A stretch of DNA of 64,000 nucleotides from Streptomyces iakyrus (GCF_000717055.1 NZ_JNXI01000037.1:1-64000); one strand, 5' to 3'; positions 34,797 to 43,074 are shown, counted from the stretch's first letter. Notes: generated by a model from the letters alone, not told the origin. A program made the numbers and translations.

Positions 34797-36122
34797 TCAC
34801 CACTCCTCTGCGATGAGTTGGTCGCGTAGGGCTTCGCGGGCGGTTTCGCGGTTGAGTTGGAGGTCGCGGGCGATGGTGGCGGCGAGGGCGGATTCGCCGG
34901 GGGTGTGGCCGTGTCCGGCGTACTGCCAGTCGGCGAGGACGAGGACGGTGTCGGGCTCGCGGTCTTCCAGGCCGAGGGCGGCGTGTTCTTGCGCGGCGCG
35001 GTAGTCGGCGCGGGCCTGGCGGAGGGCGCCGAGGGTGGTGGAGTAGCGGCGCGACTTGGAGGAGAAGTGACCGCGAAAGCCGAGCATGTGAGCCCAGGCC
35101 CACAGGCGCCGGTCCGGGTAGAGCGGGTCGAGCTGCTTGCAGGCCTCGATGAGGCGGCGGGTGTGGTCCGGGACCTGGTGGCGGTCGAGCTCGGAGAGTT
35201 CGCCGATACGACGGTCGAGGGTGCCGGTGTTCTCGGCGGCCTTGGTGGCGTACTTGGCGACGTAGGAGGCGACGGCCTGTTCGGTGATGTCGGAGCCGCC
35301 GCCGAACGCCTTGACCGGTCGGACGTCGAGCTGTCGGCCCCAGCGGAAGGTCCGGGCGGGTTGGTCGTCGGCGGCGGGGACGGAGACCGAGGTGTAGGAG
35401 TGCGCGGCGGCGGCCCGGATGGCGTCCGTGAGGAGGTCGACCGTGGCCCAGTTCGGCGGTGGGGTGCCGGGCCCGTCCGGTCCGTCGATGCGGATCACGG
35501 CGTGGAAGTGCAGAGCCCCACGCTTCTGGAACTCAGCGACCTTGCCGTAGGAGAGCCGAGCCGTTTCGTTCAGCTCCCGCTGCGAGAGGCCGGCGCGGGC
35601 GGCTACCTCACGGCGGAGCCGGTTGGTGAAGCGCTGCCAGAGCTGTCCGGCGTGGTTGTTGAACAGCACCGTGCCCGCGTAGTCGTACGTCTCGGGATCG
35701 AGGGCTGTGCCGAGGGCGGGATCGTCGGCGGCGTGGCGAGTGCCGCAGCGGCAGACACCCCGGTCGGGCTGATTGTGGACCGGGCCGAAGGAGGGGGCGG
35801 TGAGGGTGGCGAAGACGCGGGGGTGGTCGCGGACGGTGGCGGGGATGTCGCGGCGGTCGTCTCCGGCCAGTCCCGCGCGGATGAGGTGGTAGGTGTCTCC
35901 GGCGTAGGTCCAGGCGCAGGAGGGGCAGCGGGAGGCGCGGCGGTTTCCGCAGGCGACGCGGAGGCGTCCGCCCGGCTCGTTGGCGGTGCTGTAGTGGTGC
36001 AGGGTTTCGCCGGTGGTCTTGTCCTTGGCGAGGGTCCAGCCGGTGAGGTGGATGGGGTCGGCGCAGCCGCCGGTGCGGCGGATCTGCTCGTGCCAGCGGT
36101 GGTAGTCGGGGGCCGAAGCCAC
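34797..36122 (-). CDS. repSA: RepSA-type rolling-circle replication initiator
   Basis: 441 aa. A Cys-rich N-terminal region (CGNRRASRCPSCAWTYAGD, plus CRCGTRH) could bind zinc. The HUH motif is GALHFHAVIRID (about residues 209-220), and a tyrosine candidate lies in VASYVAKYATKAAE, as in RepSA of pSAM2. It nicks the double-strand origin and starts rolling-circle replication of the excised circle. The origin may lie within or near the gene; I cannot place it. It shares an operon with xis and int. Confidence 0.88.
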   Translation of the reverse strand: MASAPDYHRWHEQIRRTGGCADPIHLTGWTLAKDKTTGETLHHYSTANEPGGRLRVACGNRRASRCPSCAWTYAGDTYHLIRAGLAGDDRRDIPATVRDHPRVFATLTAPSFGPVHNQPDRGVCRCGTRHAADDPALGTALDPETYDYAGTVLFNNHAGQLWQRFTNRLRREVAARAGLSQRELNETARLSYGKVAEFQKRGALHFHAVIRIDGPDGPGTPPPNWATVDLLTDAIRAAAAHSYTSVSVPAADDQPARTFRWGRQLDVRPVKAFGGGSDITEQAVASYVAKYATKAAENTGTLDRRIGELSELDRHQVPDHTRRLIEACKQLDPLYPDRRLWAWAHMLGFRGHFSSKSRRYSTTLGALRQARADYRAAQEHAALGLEDREPDTVLVLADWQYAGHGHTPGESALAATIARDLQLNRETAREALRDQLIAEEW

Positions 36123-36213
36123 CCTCAGCGGGGTTCCTTCCGGTTGTGAGATCGGACAGGGACGGCGCCCGGAGCGGACGAGACTTGGCGGTTGAGGCCG
36201 CTCCGGGGGCCGG

Positions 36214-36510
36214 TCAGCGCCGCTTCGTCTCCGAGGCGAGGAGTGAGCGCAGGACGACGGCGCAGACGGCGACCGAGGCGCCGGTGATGGCGACGGCCAG
36301 GAGCATGGAGACCAGGACGGCGCTGACGACCAGGACCACGGCGGTGCCGCCGCCGACGAGGGCGAGGGCCGTGCCGGGGGTGAGCTGCACCACCGGTCGG
36401 GACGACGCGGGGGCCGGGGCCACCGGAGCGGGCGGGGTCTGAGCGGCCGGGACGATGGTGGTCGGCTCGACCACGGCGGGCGGGCTGACGTGGCCGGTCG
36501 GCGTGGGCAT
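36214..36510 (-). CDS. small membrane protein of the transfer operon
   Basis: 98 aa. A Pro/Ala/Val-rich N-terminal half is followed by two hydrophobic segments, GTALALVGGGTAVVLVVSAV and LLAVAITGASVAVCAVVL, and a basic end. Small membrane proteins at this place in AICEs are often named Spd (plasmid spread), because they help the element move along the mycelium across septa. No specific homology can be claimed. Confidence 0.65.
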   Translation of the reverse strand: MPTPTGHVSPPAVVEPTTIVPAAQTPPAPVAPAPASSRPVVQLTPGTALALVGGGTAVVLVVSAVLVSMLLAVAITGASVAVCAVVLRSLLASETKRR

Positions 36511-36557
36511 GGTCGGGATCTTCGGACGGAAAATCGTGAACTCCCTTCCCGGGGTGG

Positions 36558-36713
36558 TTACTTGATGAAGGTGCCGATGGCGGGGGCAAGGACGCTGTCG
36601 GCGAGGAGGAAGCCGCCGAGCAGCAGGACGGCGATGAGCCAGGCGGGCGGGCGGATGAGCTTGACGCCGAGGTAGCCGACGACGAGCAGGGCGAGCCAGA
36701 GCGGTACTTCCAT
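36558..36713 (-). CDS. very small membrane protein (51 aa), transfer operon
   Basis: AGGAGA stands ten bases before ATG 36713. The product is almost all hydrophobic: MEVPLWLALLVVGYLGVKLI, then RPPAWLIAVLLLGGFLLAD and VLAPAIGTFIK, giving two membrane helices joined by RPP. Its spacing between two transfer genes and its good ribosome site support it. A role in intramycelial spread is inferred from position. Confidence 0.7.
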   Translation of the reverse strand: MEVPLWLALLVVGYLGVKLIRPPAWLIAVLLLGGFLLADSVLAPAIGTFIK

Positions 36714-36726
36714 GGCGGACGGTCTC

Positions 36727-36918
36727 CTAGCGGACGCGGCAGCGGTGGGTGCGGGCGGCGAGCTGGGCGGCGGACTGGCTTCCGTAGTCGGAGGACCAGC
36801 CGCAGCGGTCGGCGGTGCACACGGCGGCGTACTTGGTGCGGCCGTTGCGGTCGCGGTGGGTGCCGATCTGCACCGGGCCGATCCGCATCACGGAGTGGAA
36901 GTGGTCACGAGCGGGCAT
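36727..36918 (-). CDS. mobile element transfer protein, zinc-ribbon-like
   Basis: 63 aa. It reads MPARDHFHSVMRIGPVQIGT, KYAAVCTADRCGW and ARTHRCRVR. Two CxxxxC cysteines and a final HxC could hold a zinc ion. This short protein is found in many Streptomyces AICEs and is annotated as mobile element transfer protein. AGGAGA precedes the ATG, one base after the previous stop. Confidence 0.75.
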   Translation of the reverse strand: MPARDHFHSVMRIGPVQIGTHRDRNGRTKYAAVCTADRCGWSSDYGSQSAAQLAARTHRCRVR

Positions 36919-36919
36919 G

Positions 36920-37114
36920 TCAGTCGGTCTCCTCTCGGGTCAGGGCCGGGTCGGGGAAGGCGGCGCGGATGCTGGCGGCGGTGGCCGGGTCGGTGGTGCG
37001 GCGGGCGGCTTCCTCGGCGAGCAGGTGGGCGAGGAGGGGCCGGTTCGCGGCGGCCATCTCGCGGGCGGCGTCGAGGTGGTCGGCCGCGGTCAGGTCGGCC
37101 GGGTCACTGGTCAC
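36920..37114 (-). CDS. small helical protein of the transfer operon
   Basis: 64 aa. GGGAG precedes GTG 37114. It is Ala-rich and mostly helical (LTAADHLDAAREMAAANRPL, LAEEAARRTTD). No family is recognised. Gene spacing of one base to the next gene puts it firmly in the operon. Confidence 0.6.
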   Translation of the reverse strand: MTSDPADLTAADHLDAAREMAAANRPLLAHLLAEEAARRTTDPATAASIRAAFPDPALTREETD

Positions 37115-37133
37115 GGCGTGTCTCCCGTCGAGG

Positions 37134-37802
37134 TCAGGCGAGTTGGGCGGCGATGGCGTCGGCGAGCTGGGGCGGGACACCGAGGCGGGCGCGCAGGGTG
37201 TTGGTGTCGATTGGCGTACCGGTGCGGGTGCGGTGATCGTCGGCGACCTTGCGGGCGTGGTCGACCAGCGCGGCCGGGACCGGCACACCCGGAGCAGCGG
37301 CGACCGGGGCAGGCTCGGCGATGGGAAGCGCCGGGGTGTCGTCGGCCGCCGGAAGCGACTCGGGCTCGGGCTCGGTAACCGGCTCAGGGTCCGGTTCGGT
37401 GGCCGGGGCCGTGGGTGCCGGCGGTTCCGGCTCCCGGTCGGTGGCGGAGTGGGCGAGGAGGGTGCCGCCCATGAAGGCCAGTGCGGGCCAGGCGGCGACG
37501 AGGATGCGCAGCCAGGCCGGGACGTGTTCGAGGTCGAGGAGTCCGGCGGTGGCGACGTTGGCACCGAGGGAGGCGACCAGGGCGATCACGAACCAGCACC
37601 AGGCGAGCCGGGACGGCCCCTCGGAGCGGAGTCGGCGCCAGGCAGCGACCAGGAGCAGGTCGACGCTGATCGGGTAGGCCCAGGCTTTCCAGCCGTCCTG
37701 TCCGGCAGCGGCGGCGAGGTCGTGGAGGTGGGCGAAGGACAGCGCCCCGGCGATGACGGCCTGGACCAGGACGGCGTCGATACGGAGAGCGGGGCGGGCC
37801 AT
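37134..37802 (-). CDS. DUF2637-type membrane protein (SpdA-like)
   Basis: 222 aa. AAGGAG precedes the GTGATG start. Four membrane helices cover residues 10-120, with SFAHLHDLAAAAGQDGWKAW and YPISVDLLLVAAWRRLRSE typical of DUF2637. A Pro/Glu-rich linker leads to a small helical domain with NTLRARLGVPPQLADAIA, which looks like a helix-turn-helix. DUF2637 proteins sit next to the Tra translocase in many AICEs and probably help it at the membrane. Confidence 0.8.
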   Translation of the reverse strand: MARPALRIDAVLVQAVIAGALSFAHLHDLAAAAGQDGWKAWAYPISVDLLLVAAWRRLRSEGPSRLAWCWFVIALVASLGANVATAGLLDLEHVPAWLRILVAAWPALAFMGGTLLAHSATDREPEPPAPTAPATEPDPEPVTEPEPESLPAADDTPALPIAEPAPVAAAPGVPVPAALVDHARKVADDHRTRTGTPIDTNTLRARLGVPPQLADAIAAQLA

Positions 37803-37883
37803 CACGGCTCCTTCCGGTGAGTGGCATGGCGGGGGTAGGGACCTGGCGCGAAACGGTCGCGCCGACCGATGAAGTGGGGAAGG

Positions 37884-39089
37884 TCAGGCGGTGGCGGGGG
37901 CTGTCTTGGATAGCGGAACCCGGGCCGAGGGCAGCGCGGCGACCGCGGGCCGGTAGGCGGCCAGGGCGGGCACGTCGGGGGTGCGGTCGGCGTACTTGAT
38001 GCAGATGTTCACGGCCTGGCGCAGCGAGGTGTGCGGGGCGCGGATGCGGTGCCAGCCGCCCGTGGAGTCACCGGCGATCGCGATGCCGCGTGTCTCGGCG
38101 GGGATCTGGATCGCGGCCAGGACGGCGTCCGGTGAGATGTCGCCGAAGGCCATATTGGCGCTGGTCTCGTCGTTGACGCGGTGTGCGGTGCGGCCGGTGA
38201 GCTGGGCGCGGAGCATGGTGATGCCCTTGCCGAGTTCGGAGCCGAAGCGCTGTCCACAGATCTCCAGGTAGATCCCGGCGGCGCGGCCGAGCTGGGCGAG
38301 GCGGACCAGGGCGGTGATGATGCGGTCCCGGCGCTTCTCCTCGTCCTTGCTGGCGTACAGGGCGAGTTCGGCGACCTCGTCGACCAGGATCACGACCGGG
38401 ACGGGGCGGATGTCGTCGGGCAGGTCCCAGATGTCGGCGGCGATCTCCGCATCCGGCACCGCGACACTGATGCGCTGCTCGGCCCGGATGAGTTGGTAGA
38501 CCTCCTCCATGTGGGACACCAGGGCTTCGAGCAGTTCCAGGGCGGTGTCGGGGTTGTCAGCCAGGGCGGAGAACCGGCGTGCGAGCGGAAACAGTTCGAC
38601 GCCTTGCTTGCAGTCGATGCCGACCAGGGCGACGTCCATCGGGGCGAGTCCGGCGACCAGGTTGCGCTGGTAGACGGACTTGCCGGACTCCGTGGCCCCG
38701 AGGGTCAGGCCGTGGGGGACGGCGCGGTAGTCGCGGTAGATCCCGAAGGAGTGCCGCAGCCGGTCAGTGGAGGCCGCCACGTCGAAGGCGTCCTGTCCGG
38801 GCCGGAGCTTGAGCCGCAGGACGAGACCGGTCCGGGTGGGCCGAAGCCGCAGGATGCGCGGCGCGCGGGACTCCGGCACTGGCCGGTTGGCCATCCGTGC
38901 CAGAGCCAGGCGCCAGCGCGAGGGCGGGACCGTCAGGCCGCAGGCGTCCATGACCGAGGCGTACCGGACCAGGACCCGCACCGTGGCGACGAGGACCCCG
39001 AAGGTCAGCCAGTACCAGGCGGGGCGCCGCCACCGCAGGAGACCCGCAGCGGCGACGACCACAACCACAGCGATCATGAACCAGGTCAT
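37884..39089 (-). CDS. FtsK/SpoIIIE-type conjugal DNA translocase (Tra)
   Basis: 401 aa. Two N-terminal membrane helices precede a RecA-like motor: Walker A GATESGKSVYQRNL (about residues 151-164), Walker B VVILVDEVAEL and a GRAAGIYLEICGQR motif. Tra proteins of this group form hexameric pores and pump double-stranded plasmid DNA to the recipient without nicking. It is shorter than TraB proteins of plasmids and similar in size to TraSA of pSAM2. The start lies three bases before the end of the preceding gene's stop region. Confidence 0.9.
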   Translation of the reverse strand: MTWFMIAVVVVVAAAGLLRWRRPAWYWLTFGVLVATVRVLVRYASVMDACGLTVPPSRWRLALARMANRPVPESRAPRILRLRPTRTGLVLRLKLRPGQDAFDVAASTDRLRHSFGIYRDYRAVPHGLTLGATESGKSVYQRNLVAGLAPMDVALVGIDCKQGVELFPLARRFSALADNPDTALELLEALVSHMEEVYQLIRAEQRISVAVPDAEIAADIWDLPDDIRPVPVVILVDEVAELALYASKDEEKRRDRIITALVRLAQLGRAAGIYLEICGQRFGSELGKGITMLRAQLTGRTAHRVNDETSANMAFGDISPDAVLAAIQIPAETRGIAIAGDSTGGWHRIRAPHTSLRQAVNICIKYADRTPDVPALAAYRPAVAALPSARVPLSKTAPATA

Positions 39090-39091
39090 GA

Positions 39092-39445
39092 TCAGGCCGC
39101 CTCGGATGCCGAGCCGGTGGCGGCCAGCGAGGTGACGGCGACCGCGCGGAAGGCGATGCCGTGCCGCTTCTGGCCGTTGAACTCGTTCTCCCACGGCCGG
39201 GCGATCAGACCCGTCAGGGCGACCGGGGTGCCCATGGCCAGGTCGCTGGAGATACCGGGCTCCGGGACGGCGACGGAGAGGATCTCGACTTCGTCGTTGG
39301 CGGCGAACATCACGTCGACGGTCATCAGCTTGACGCCGTCGGCGTCGGTGGCGATCTCGCCGGTACGACGGTCGCGCACCTTGGGCTGCGGAGCCTTAGC
39401 GACCATCACAGTCGCGGTGGACGTGTCTACGGGAATCTGACGCAT
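39092..39445 (-). CDS. SCO3933-family / Pra-like regulatory protein
   Basis: 117 aa. It reads MRQIPVDTSTATVMVAKAPQ, KVRDRRTGEIATDADGVKLM and GLIARPWENEFNGQKRHGIA. It looks like a small beta-rich protein. I recall this family as the SCO3933 family and related to Pra of pSAM2, which activates the rep-xis-int operon. It is the first gene of the leftward operon, downstream of the palindromes at 39.56-39.60 kb. GGGAG precedes the ATG. Confidence 0.7.
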   Translation of the reverse strand: MRQIPVDTSTATVMVAKAPQPKVRDRRTGEIATDADGVKLMTVDVMFAANDEVEILSVAVPEPGISSDLAMGTPVALTGLIARPWENEFNGQKRHGIAFRAVAVTSLAATGSASEAA

Positions 39446-39560
39446 GATGGAACTCCCTTGAGAGGGGCGGGAGCGGCGTACTTGCTTGGCGGTGGGTCGC
39501 CGCTCCTGTGAACGTGGATGGAATGCCGCAGCAAAGCTGCGGAGTGCTTCGCGCCACCAA

Positions 39561-39598
39561 CTGGTGCGCACCAGAAGGTTGCATCTGGTGCGCACCAG
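39561..39598. promoter_or_regulatory. twin perfect palindromes, candidate operator
   Basis: The 14-base palindrome ctggtgcgcaccag occurs at 39561-39574 and 39585-39598, 24 bases from start to start, so both lie roughly on one face of the helix. They sit about 115 bases upstream of the leftward transfer operon and are a probable binding site for an element regulator. Confidence 0.7.
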
Positions 39599-39689
39599 AT
39601 GTCAAGCGCTGTCCCGAGCCCGGTGCCTCAACTCGCCTGGCTGTGACGGTTCCAGGAAAGCGCGCCAGACAACGCCCCGGTAGACAACA

Positions 39690-39716
39690 GGGGTTAACAC
39701 CCGACCGGTTAACCCC
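39690..39716. promoter_or_regulatory. interrupted palindrome upstream of XRE-TPR gene
   Basis: Arms ggggttaac and gttaacccc are separated by nine bases. It lies about 70 bases before the XRE gene start and could be its autoregulatory site. Confidence 0.5.
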
Positions 39717-39787
39717 TCCCTACCTGCGCCGATGTGAGGCATCCTGCTGTTACGGCTCAACAACCCCAGGAGGAACGGCAGTAGCGC

Positions 39788-40915
39788 ATGAGTGGACTCA
39801 GGGCAGCACGAACGGCACGGACCTGGTCACAAGAGCAGCTGGTGCGGGAGATCGAGCGCCACGCGCGTCAGCACATGCTCACCGTCGCCTCAACCGCGAG
39901 TTTGCGAGTGTACGTCTCGGAGTGGGAGAACGGCCGACGAACGATCTCCAGCTACTACGCCAAGATCCTCCGGGCCCTCCTCGGCATCACTGACGCCGAA
40001 CTCGGGGGCGGAGCGCAGCCGCCGGCACCCGCAACGGCAGACGGCTACGACGAGCTGATAGACCGGATCGACGAGGCAAGGAACGTCAGCCTGACCATGG
40101 TGAAGACGTTCATGGACCAGACTGAACTGCTCCGGACCATCGACCGCCAGATGGGCGCCGCAAGCCTGGTCGACCAGATGACCGCCCACCTGACGCGGCT
40201 GGAGGACGCCCTTACCTTCGCCGTGCTCCCGGAGACCCGACGCCCGGTCGCTCTGGCCCTGACCGGTGCGGCAACCCTCGCGGCCTGGCAGGCGCTTGAC
40301 GTCGGAGCCGTCGAACGAGCCTGGCGTCACTACGAGCTGGGCAAGCGAGCCGCCCAGGAGGCCGAGGAACCGATGTACCTCGCCCACGCCACCGCCGAGC
40401 AGGCCTACGTGCTCTGCGACGCCGGGCGCCCGGAAATGGCGGTGCACCTGGTTCGAGAAGCGCAGCGTCTCGGAGGCCCGGGCATATCTCCGCGCCTCAA
40501 GGCGTGGCTGCACGCAGCCGAAGCGGAGATCTGCGCCCGCGCTGGACTCCAAGAGGACTGCCGACGGGCCCTCGACCTTGCGATGCGTCACCTTCCCGCA
40601 GGAGATGCAGCCCGCGATCCGGACATGCTGAGCATCTTCCTGAACGAAGGCCACCTCACCAGGTGGCGCGGGAACGCACTCGCCCTGATAGGCGATGGCG
40701 AAGCCGTGGACAACCTGTACGCCGCACTGGAGACGACCGACCCCACGTTCGTCAGAGCATCGGCCGGGCTCCACTGCGACTTGGCCCAAGCCCACCTGGC
40801 CCGCGGAGAGCACGACCAAGCCCAAAAGCACCTGCGGCAAGCCCGACTCATGGCGAGCCGGACCAAGTCAGTACGTCACAGGCGCCGGATAGAGCAGCTC
40901 ACGCAGCGCTTGTAG
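39788..40915 (+). CDS. XRE-family regulator with TPR domain
   Basis: 375 aa. AGGAGGAA lies upstream of the ATG. An N-terminal helix-turn-helix (LRAARTARTWSQEQLVREI...YVSEWENGRRTIS) is followed by a long helical part with TPR-like units (AWRHYELGKRAAQEAE, AEQAYVLCDAGRPEMAVHLV, LAQAHLARGEHDQAQKHLRQ). Such Streptomyces regulators probably sense small peptides or partner proteins. It faces away from the transfer operon and converges on the GntR-Nudix gene with a 17-base overlap. Confidence 0.82.
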   Translation: MSGLRAARTARTWSQEQLVREIERHARQHMLTVASTASLRVYVSEWENGRRTISSYYAKILRALLGITDAELGGGAQPPAPATADGYDELIDRIDEARNVSLTMVKTFMDQTELLRTIDRQMGAASLVDQMTAHLTRLEDALTFAVLPETRRPVALALTGAATLAAWQALDVGAVERAWRHYELGKRAAQEAEEPMYLAHATAEQAYVLCDAGRPEMAVHLVREAQRLGGPGISPRLKAWLHAAEAEICARAGLQEDCRRALDLAMRHLPAGDAARDPDMLSIFLNEGHLTRWRGNALALIGDGEAVDNLYAALETTDPTFVRASAGLHCDLAQAHLARGEHDQAQKHLRQARLMASRTKSVRHRRRIEQLTQRL

Positions 40916-41693
40916 GCGACGCGCCGGACCCGCGTGACGTGAGCACATGGAGGAGGGCGACCAACGTGCCGGACCCCATCAGCTCACCACGAGCCATCAG
41001 GCCCGGAATGTCAGACAGCGGAACCCACGCGATATGCCCCGCCTCTTCCAGATCGGTCGGCTCCCCAACGAGCTTCGCTCCCTCACCGACGAAGATGTCG
41101 TGAGGCGAGTCGACCATGCCGACCATGGGCTGGTAAGTGACCACGTGCTCCAGCCCGTTCGGCCGCCACCCGGTCTCTTCCTCGACCTCACGCAAGGCGG
41201 TCTGAAGGGAATCTTCCCCCTCGTCGACGATGCCGCCCGGCAGTTCCCAGCCGAAGGCATCAGGGACGAATCGGTACCGCCACATCATGAGCACCCGGTC
41301 TTGGTCGTCAATGACGGCGGCGATGGCCACATGGTGGAGCCTGACGACATGGTGCTCGAAGCGTTCGACGCCGGGCGGCTCCACATCAACGAGGCTCAGC
41401 TTCACCCATCGGTTGTCGTACAACGTCCGCTCACCGTGGATTTGCCATGGCTCGACGTCCGCCGGCGCCTCAGTCGTGACGGATCGGTCCGGCACTCGGT
41501 ACGAGCTTCGACCGTGCACCTCGACGACGCCCTCAGTAACGAGCTTGGCCAACACCTGACGCAGGGCCGTTCGGCCGATCTCCAGTTCCTCGGACAAGGT
41601 CCGCTCGGACGGGAGCTTGGAACCTGGCGAGTACCTGCCCTCAGCGATCCACTCACGAATCGTGCGGTAAACCCGCTCCGACTTCGGTCCCAT
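40899..41693 (-). CDS. GntR winged-helix fused to a Nudix hydrolase (KorSA/Pif-like fusion)
   Basis: 264 aa. Residues 1-70 are a GntR HTH (IREWIAEGRYSPGSKLPSER, LSEELEIGRTALRQVLAKL). Residues 90-250 are a Nudix domain like ADP-ribose pyrophosphatases, with the Nudix box from GGIVDEGEDSLQTALREVEE into ETGW complete. In pSAM2 the GntR repressor KorSA and the Nudix immunity factor Pif are separate proteins. Here both functions may sit on one chain, with the repressor possibly controlled by a nucleotide. A 24-bp palindrome upstream is the probable operator. Confidence 0.85.
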   Translation of the reverse strand: MGPKSERVYRTIREWIAEGRYSPGSKLPSERTLSEELEIGRTALRQVLAKLVTEGVVEVHGRSSYRVPDRSVTTEAPADVEPWQIHGERTLYDNRWVKLSLVDVEPPGVERFEHHVVRLHHVAIAAVIDDQDRVLMMWRYRFVPDAFGWELPGGIVDEGEDSLQTALREVEEETGWRPNGLEHVVTYQPMVGMVDSPHDIFVGEGAKLVGEPTDLEEAGHIAWVPLSDIPGLMARGELMGSGTLVALLHVLTSRGSGASPTSAA

Positions 41694-41746
41694 CCGGTGA
41701 GCACGCTCCTGTCGTCGTGTCGGGTAGCCAACACAAGCCTAGCCGT

Positions 41747-41770
41747 GTGACTACTCACGTGAGTAGTCAC
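41747..41770. promoter_or_regulatory. perfect 24-bp palindrome upstream of the GntR-Nudix gene
   Basis: Each half is gtgactactcac or its complement. It lies 54 bases before the ATG at 41693, the place expected for an autoregulated GntR operator. Confidence 0.75.
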
Positions 41771-41986
41771 CGACTGACACGGTGATCAACAAGAGCGCGG
41801 TACAACTTTCCCTACTTCATCAAGTGCCCGCGCACGGCGCGGGCGCGCGCCGCCTCTGCGGCGCGGCCTGCCTCCTGTCTGCGCCCCGGCTGGCCGCGCC
41901 CGGCGGCGCGCTGGCGAGCCTGCGGGCATGAGATGGGTGAAACCCTCTGTGGCTGGGGCGGTCGGCTCCACGGCTTTAGGCAGCCA

Positions 41987-42097
41987 CCATGGGGCGAGCC
42001 TCGAAGATCATGGCCCCAACGTCGTGCTTCAACGGGCAGGTCCACAGACTGCCCGACGCGCCGGAAGCTTACGGGGCCATGATCACTCGCCCCATGG
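41987..42097. repeat. long interrupted inverted repeat with inner hairpin
   Basis: Two 12-base blocks of the left arm (41987-41998 and 42006-42017) pair with 42073-42097; seven extra bases bulge on the left. The loop has its own stem (42033-42039 with 42049-42055). Beyond the arms, ggcttt/aaagcc stretches extend the symmetry loosely. No gene is seen in 41771-42165. It could be a structured RNA, a replication signal or a small dead insertion. Confidence 0.6.
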
Positions 42098-42165
42098 CAG
42101 CTCCAGCCCAAAGCCGCTCCACCGACCTCGTACTTTGTCCTGGGCTTCATGCAGCCCGAGTGCAA

Positions 42166-42339
42166 CTACTCAGCGCGCCCCTGGTTGCGGCTAGACCTGA
42201 AGTGCAAGACAAGCGAAGCGCCGGCACCAGCCACGACGGCGAAGACGGCGCCGCCGTAGTTGTCCTGAACGAGGACGCCAGCGGCAATCACGGTGCCGAT
42301 GACGAGGGGTAAGCCAGTGGTCATACTATTCTTCTTCAC
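42166..42339 (-). CDS. very small membrane protein (57 aa)
   Basis: GGAGAGG lies five bases before GTG 42339. The product begins VKKNSMTTGLPLVIGTVIAA, then GVLVQDNYGGAVFAVVAGAG and LVLHFRSSRNQGRAE, giving two short hydrophobic helices and a basic tail. A TTA leucine codon is present, which in Streptomyces needs the bldA tRNA. Function unknown; possibly a holin-like or surface-exclusion protein, with no direct evidence. Confidence 0.62.
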   Translation of the reverse strand: MKKNSMTTGLPLVIGTVIAAGVLVQDNYGGAVFAVVAGAGASLVLHFRSSRNQGRAE

Positions 42340-42709
42340 GAGAGCCTCTCCTCAGGTGCGTCTGTGGTCGAAAGCACCACGGAAATGGACAGGTCGTCCA
42401 CACCAGTGCTCGCGGCATGATCTCAGGTTCGCCGATGCCGGACCAGGCTGATCGCAAGGGGGCCGTTGACCATGCCCCCCACGTGCCCGGTCAGACGGCT
42501 CGCGGCGGGGAACAACGGGGACCGTCGGCGAGCCACCAGGGAAACTCACAGGTCACCGTCTTGCCAGGTCAGCGCCCATCCGCATACGCGATCTTCCAAA
42601 CTAGGGCTTAGACCTTCCGTCCGGCCCGGTTGGCCGAACCGCCGAGACTCCACCGACCTCGCTAAGGCGCCTCGCTTGTTCACGGCCGCGTCAGCCACGA
42701 CGGCGTGGT

Positions 42710-42725
42710 ATAGCATGGATGCTAT
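42710..42725 (+). promoter_or_regulatory. operator palindrome overlapping toxin start and -10
   Basis: atagcat-gg-atgctat is a perfect interrupted palindrome covering the start codon region of the toxin gene. Its left half contains TATAGC (42709-42714), usable as a -10 box, which would place transcription start at or next to ATG 42724 and give a leaderless mRNA. Confidence 0.55.
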
Positions 42726-43074
42726 GGCTTGGGGTACGGTTGAGCTAGAACCTGAAGTTGAGCAGTGGCTGGAAGGTCGGCCCGATGAGGAGTGGGCTCA
42801 AGCCCTCTTCCACCTGGACTTGCTCGAAGAGCGAGGCGTTGGGCTTGACTACCCATACACGAGTCAGCTTGAGGGGAAACTGCGAGAACTGCGGTTCTAC
42901 TGTGGTGGCCGACGAGTGCGAGTCACGTACTTCATAACTGGCGAGCGCCGCATCATCATGCTGACCGTGTTCCGCAAAACGCGTCAACGCGAGCAGGCTG
43001 AGGTGAAGCGCGCCAAGAAGGCCATGTTGAACTGCATCGCCGCAGGTCACACGGCCGAGGACGATGAGGAATAA
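42724..43074 (+). CDS. RelE/HigB-type toxin (Gp49-like)
   Basis: 116 aa. It reads AWGTVELEPEVEQWLEGRPD, LEGKLRELRFYCGGRRVRVT and FRKTRQREQAEVKRAKKAM. The conserved Leu-Arg, basic strands and the C-terminal KTR..E...A..R pattern fit HigB/RelE ribosome-dependent mRNA nucleases. The usual order here is toxin first, antitoxin second, as in higBA. ATG 42715 is an alternative start. The antitoxin begins 32 bases downstream. Confidence 0.85.
   Translation: MAWGTVELEPEVEQWLEGRPDEEWAQALFHLDLLEERGVGLDYPYTSQLEGKLRELRFYCGGRRVRVTYFITGERRIIMLTVFRKTRQREQAEVKRAKKAMLNCIAAGHTAEDDEE

Noticed and set aside
41786..42165. Several short frames over the inverted repeat
   Set aside because: They overlap in many frames with no start signal; the palindromic DNA explains them.
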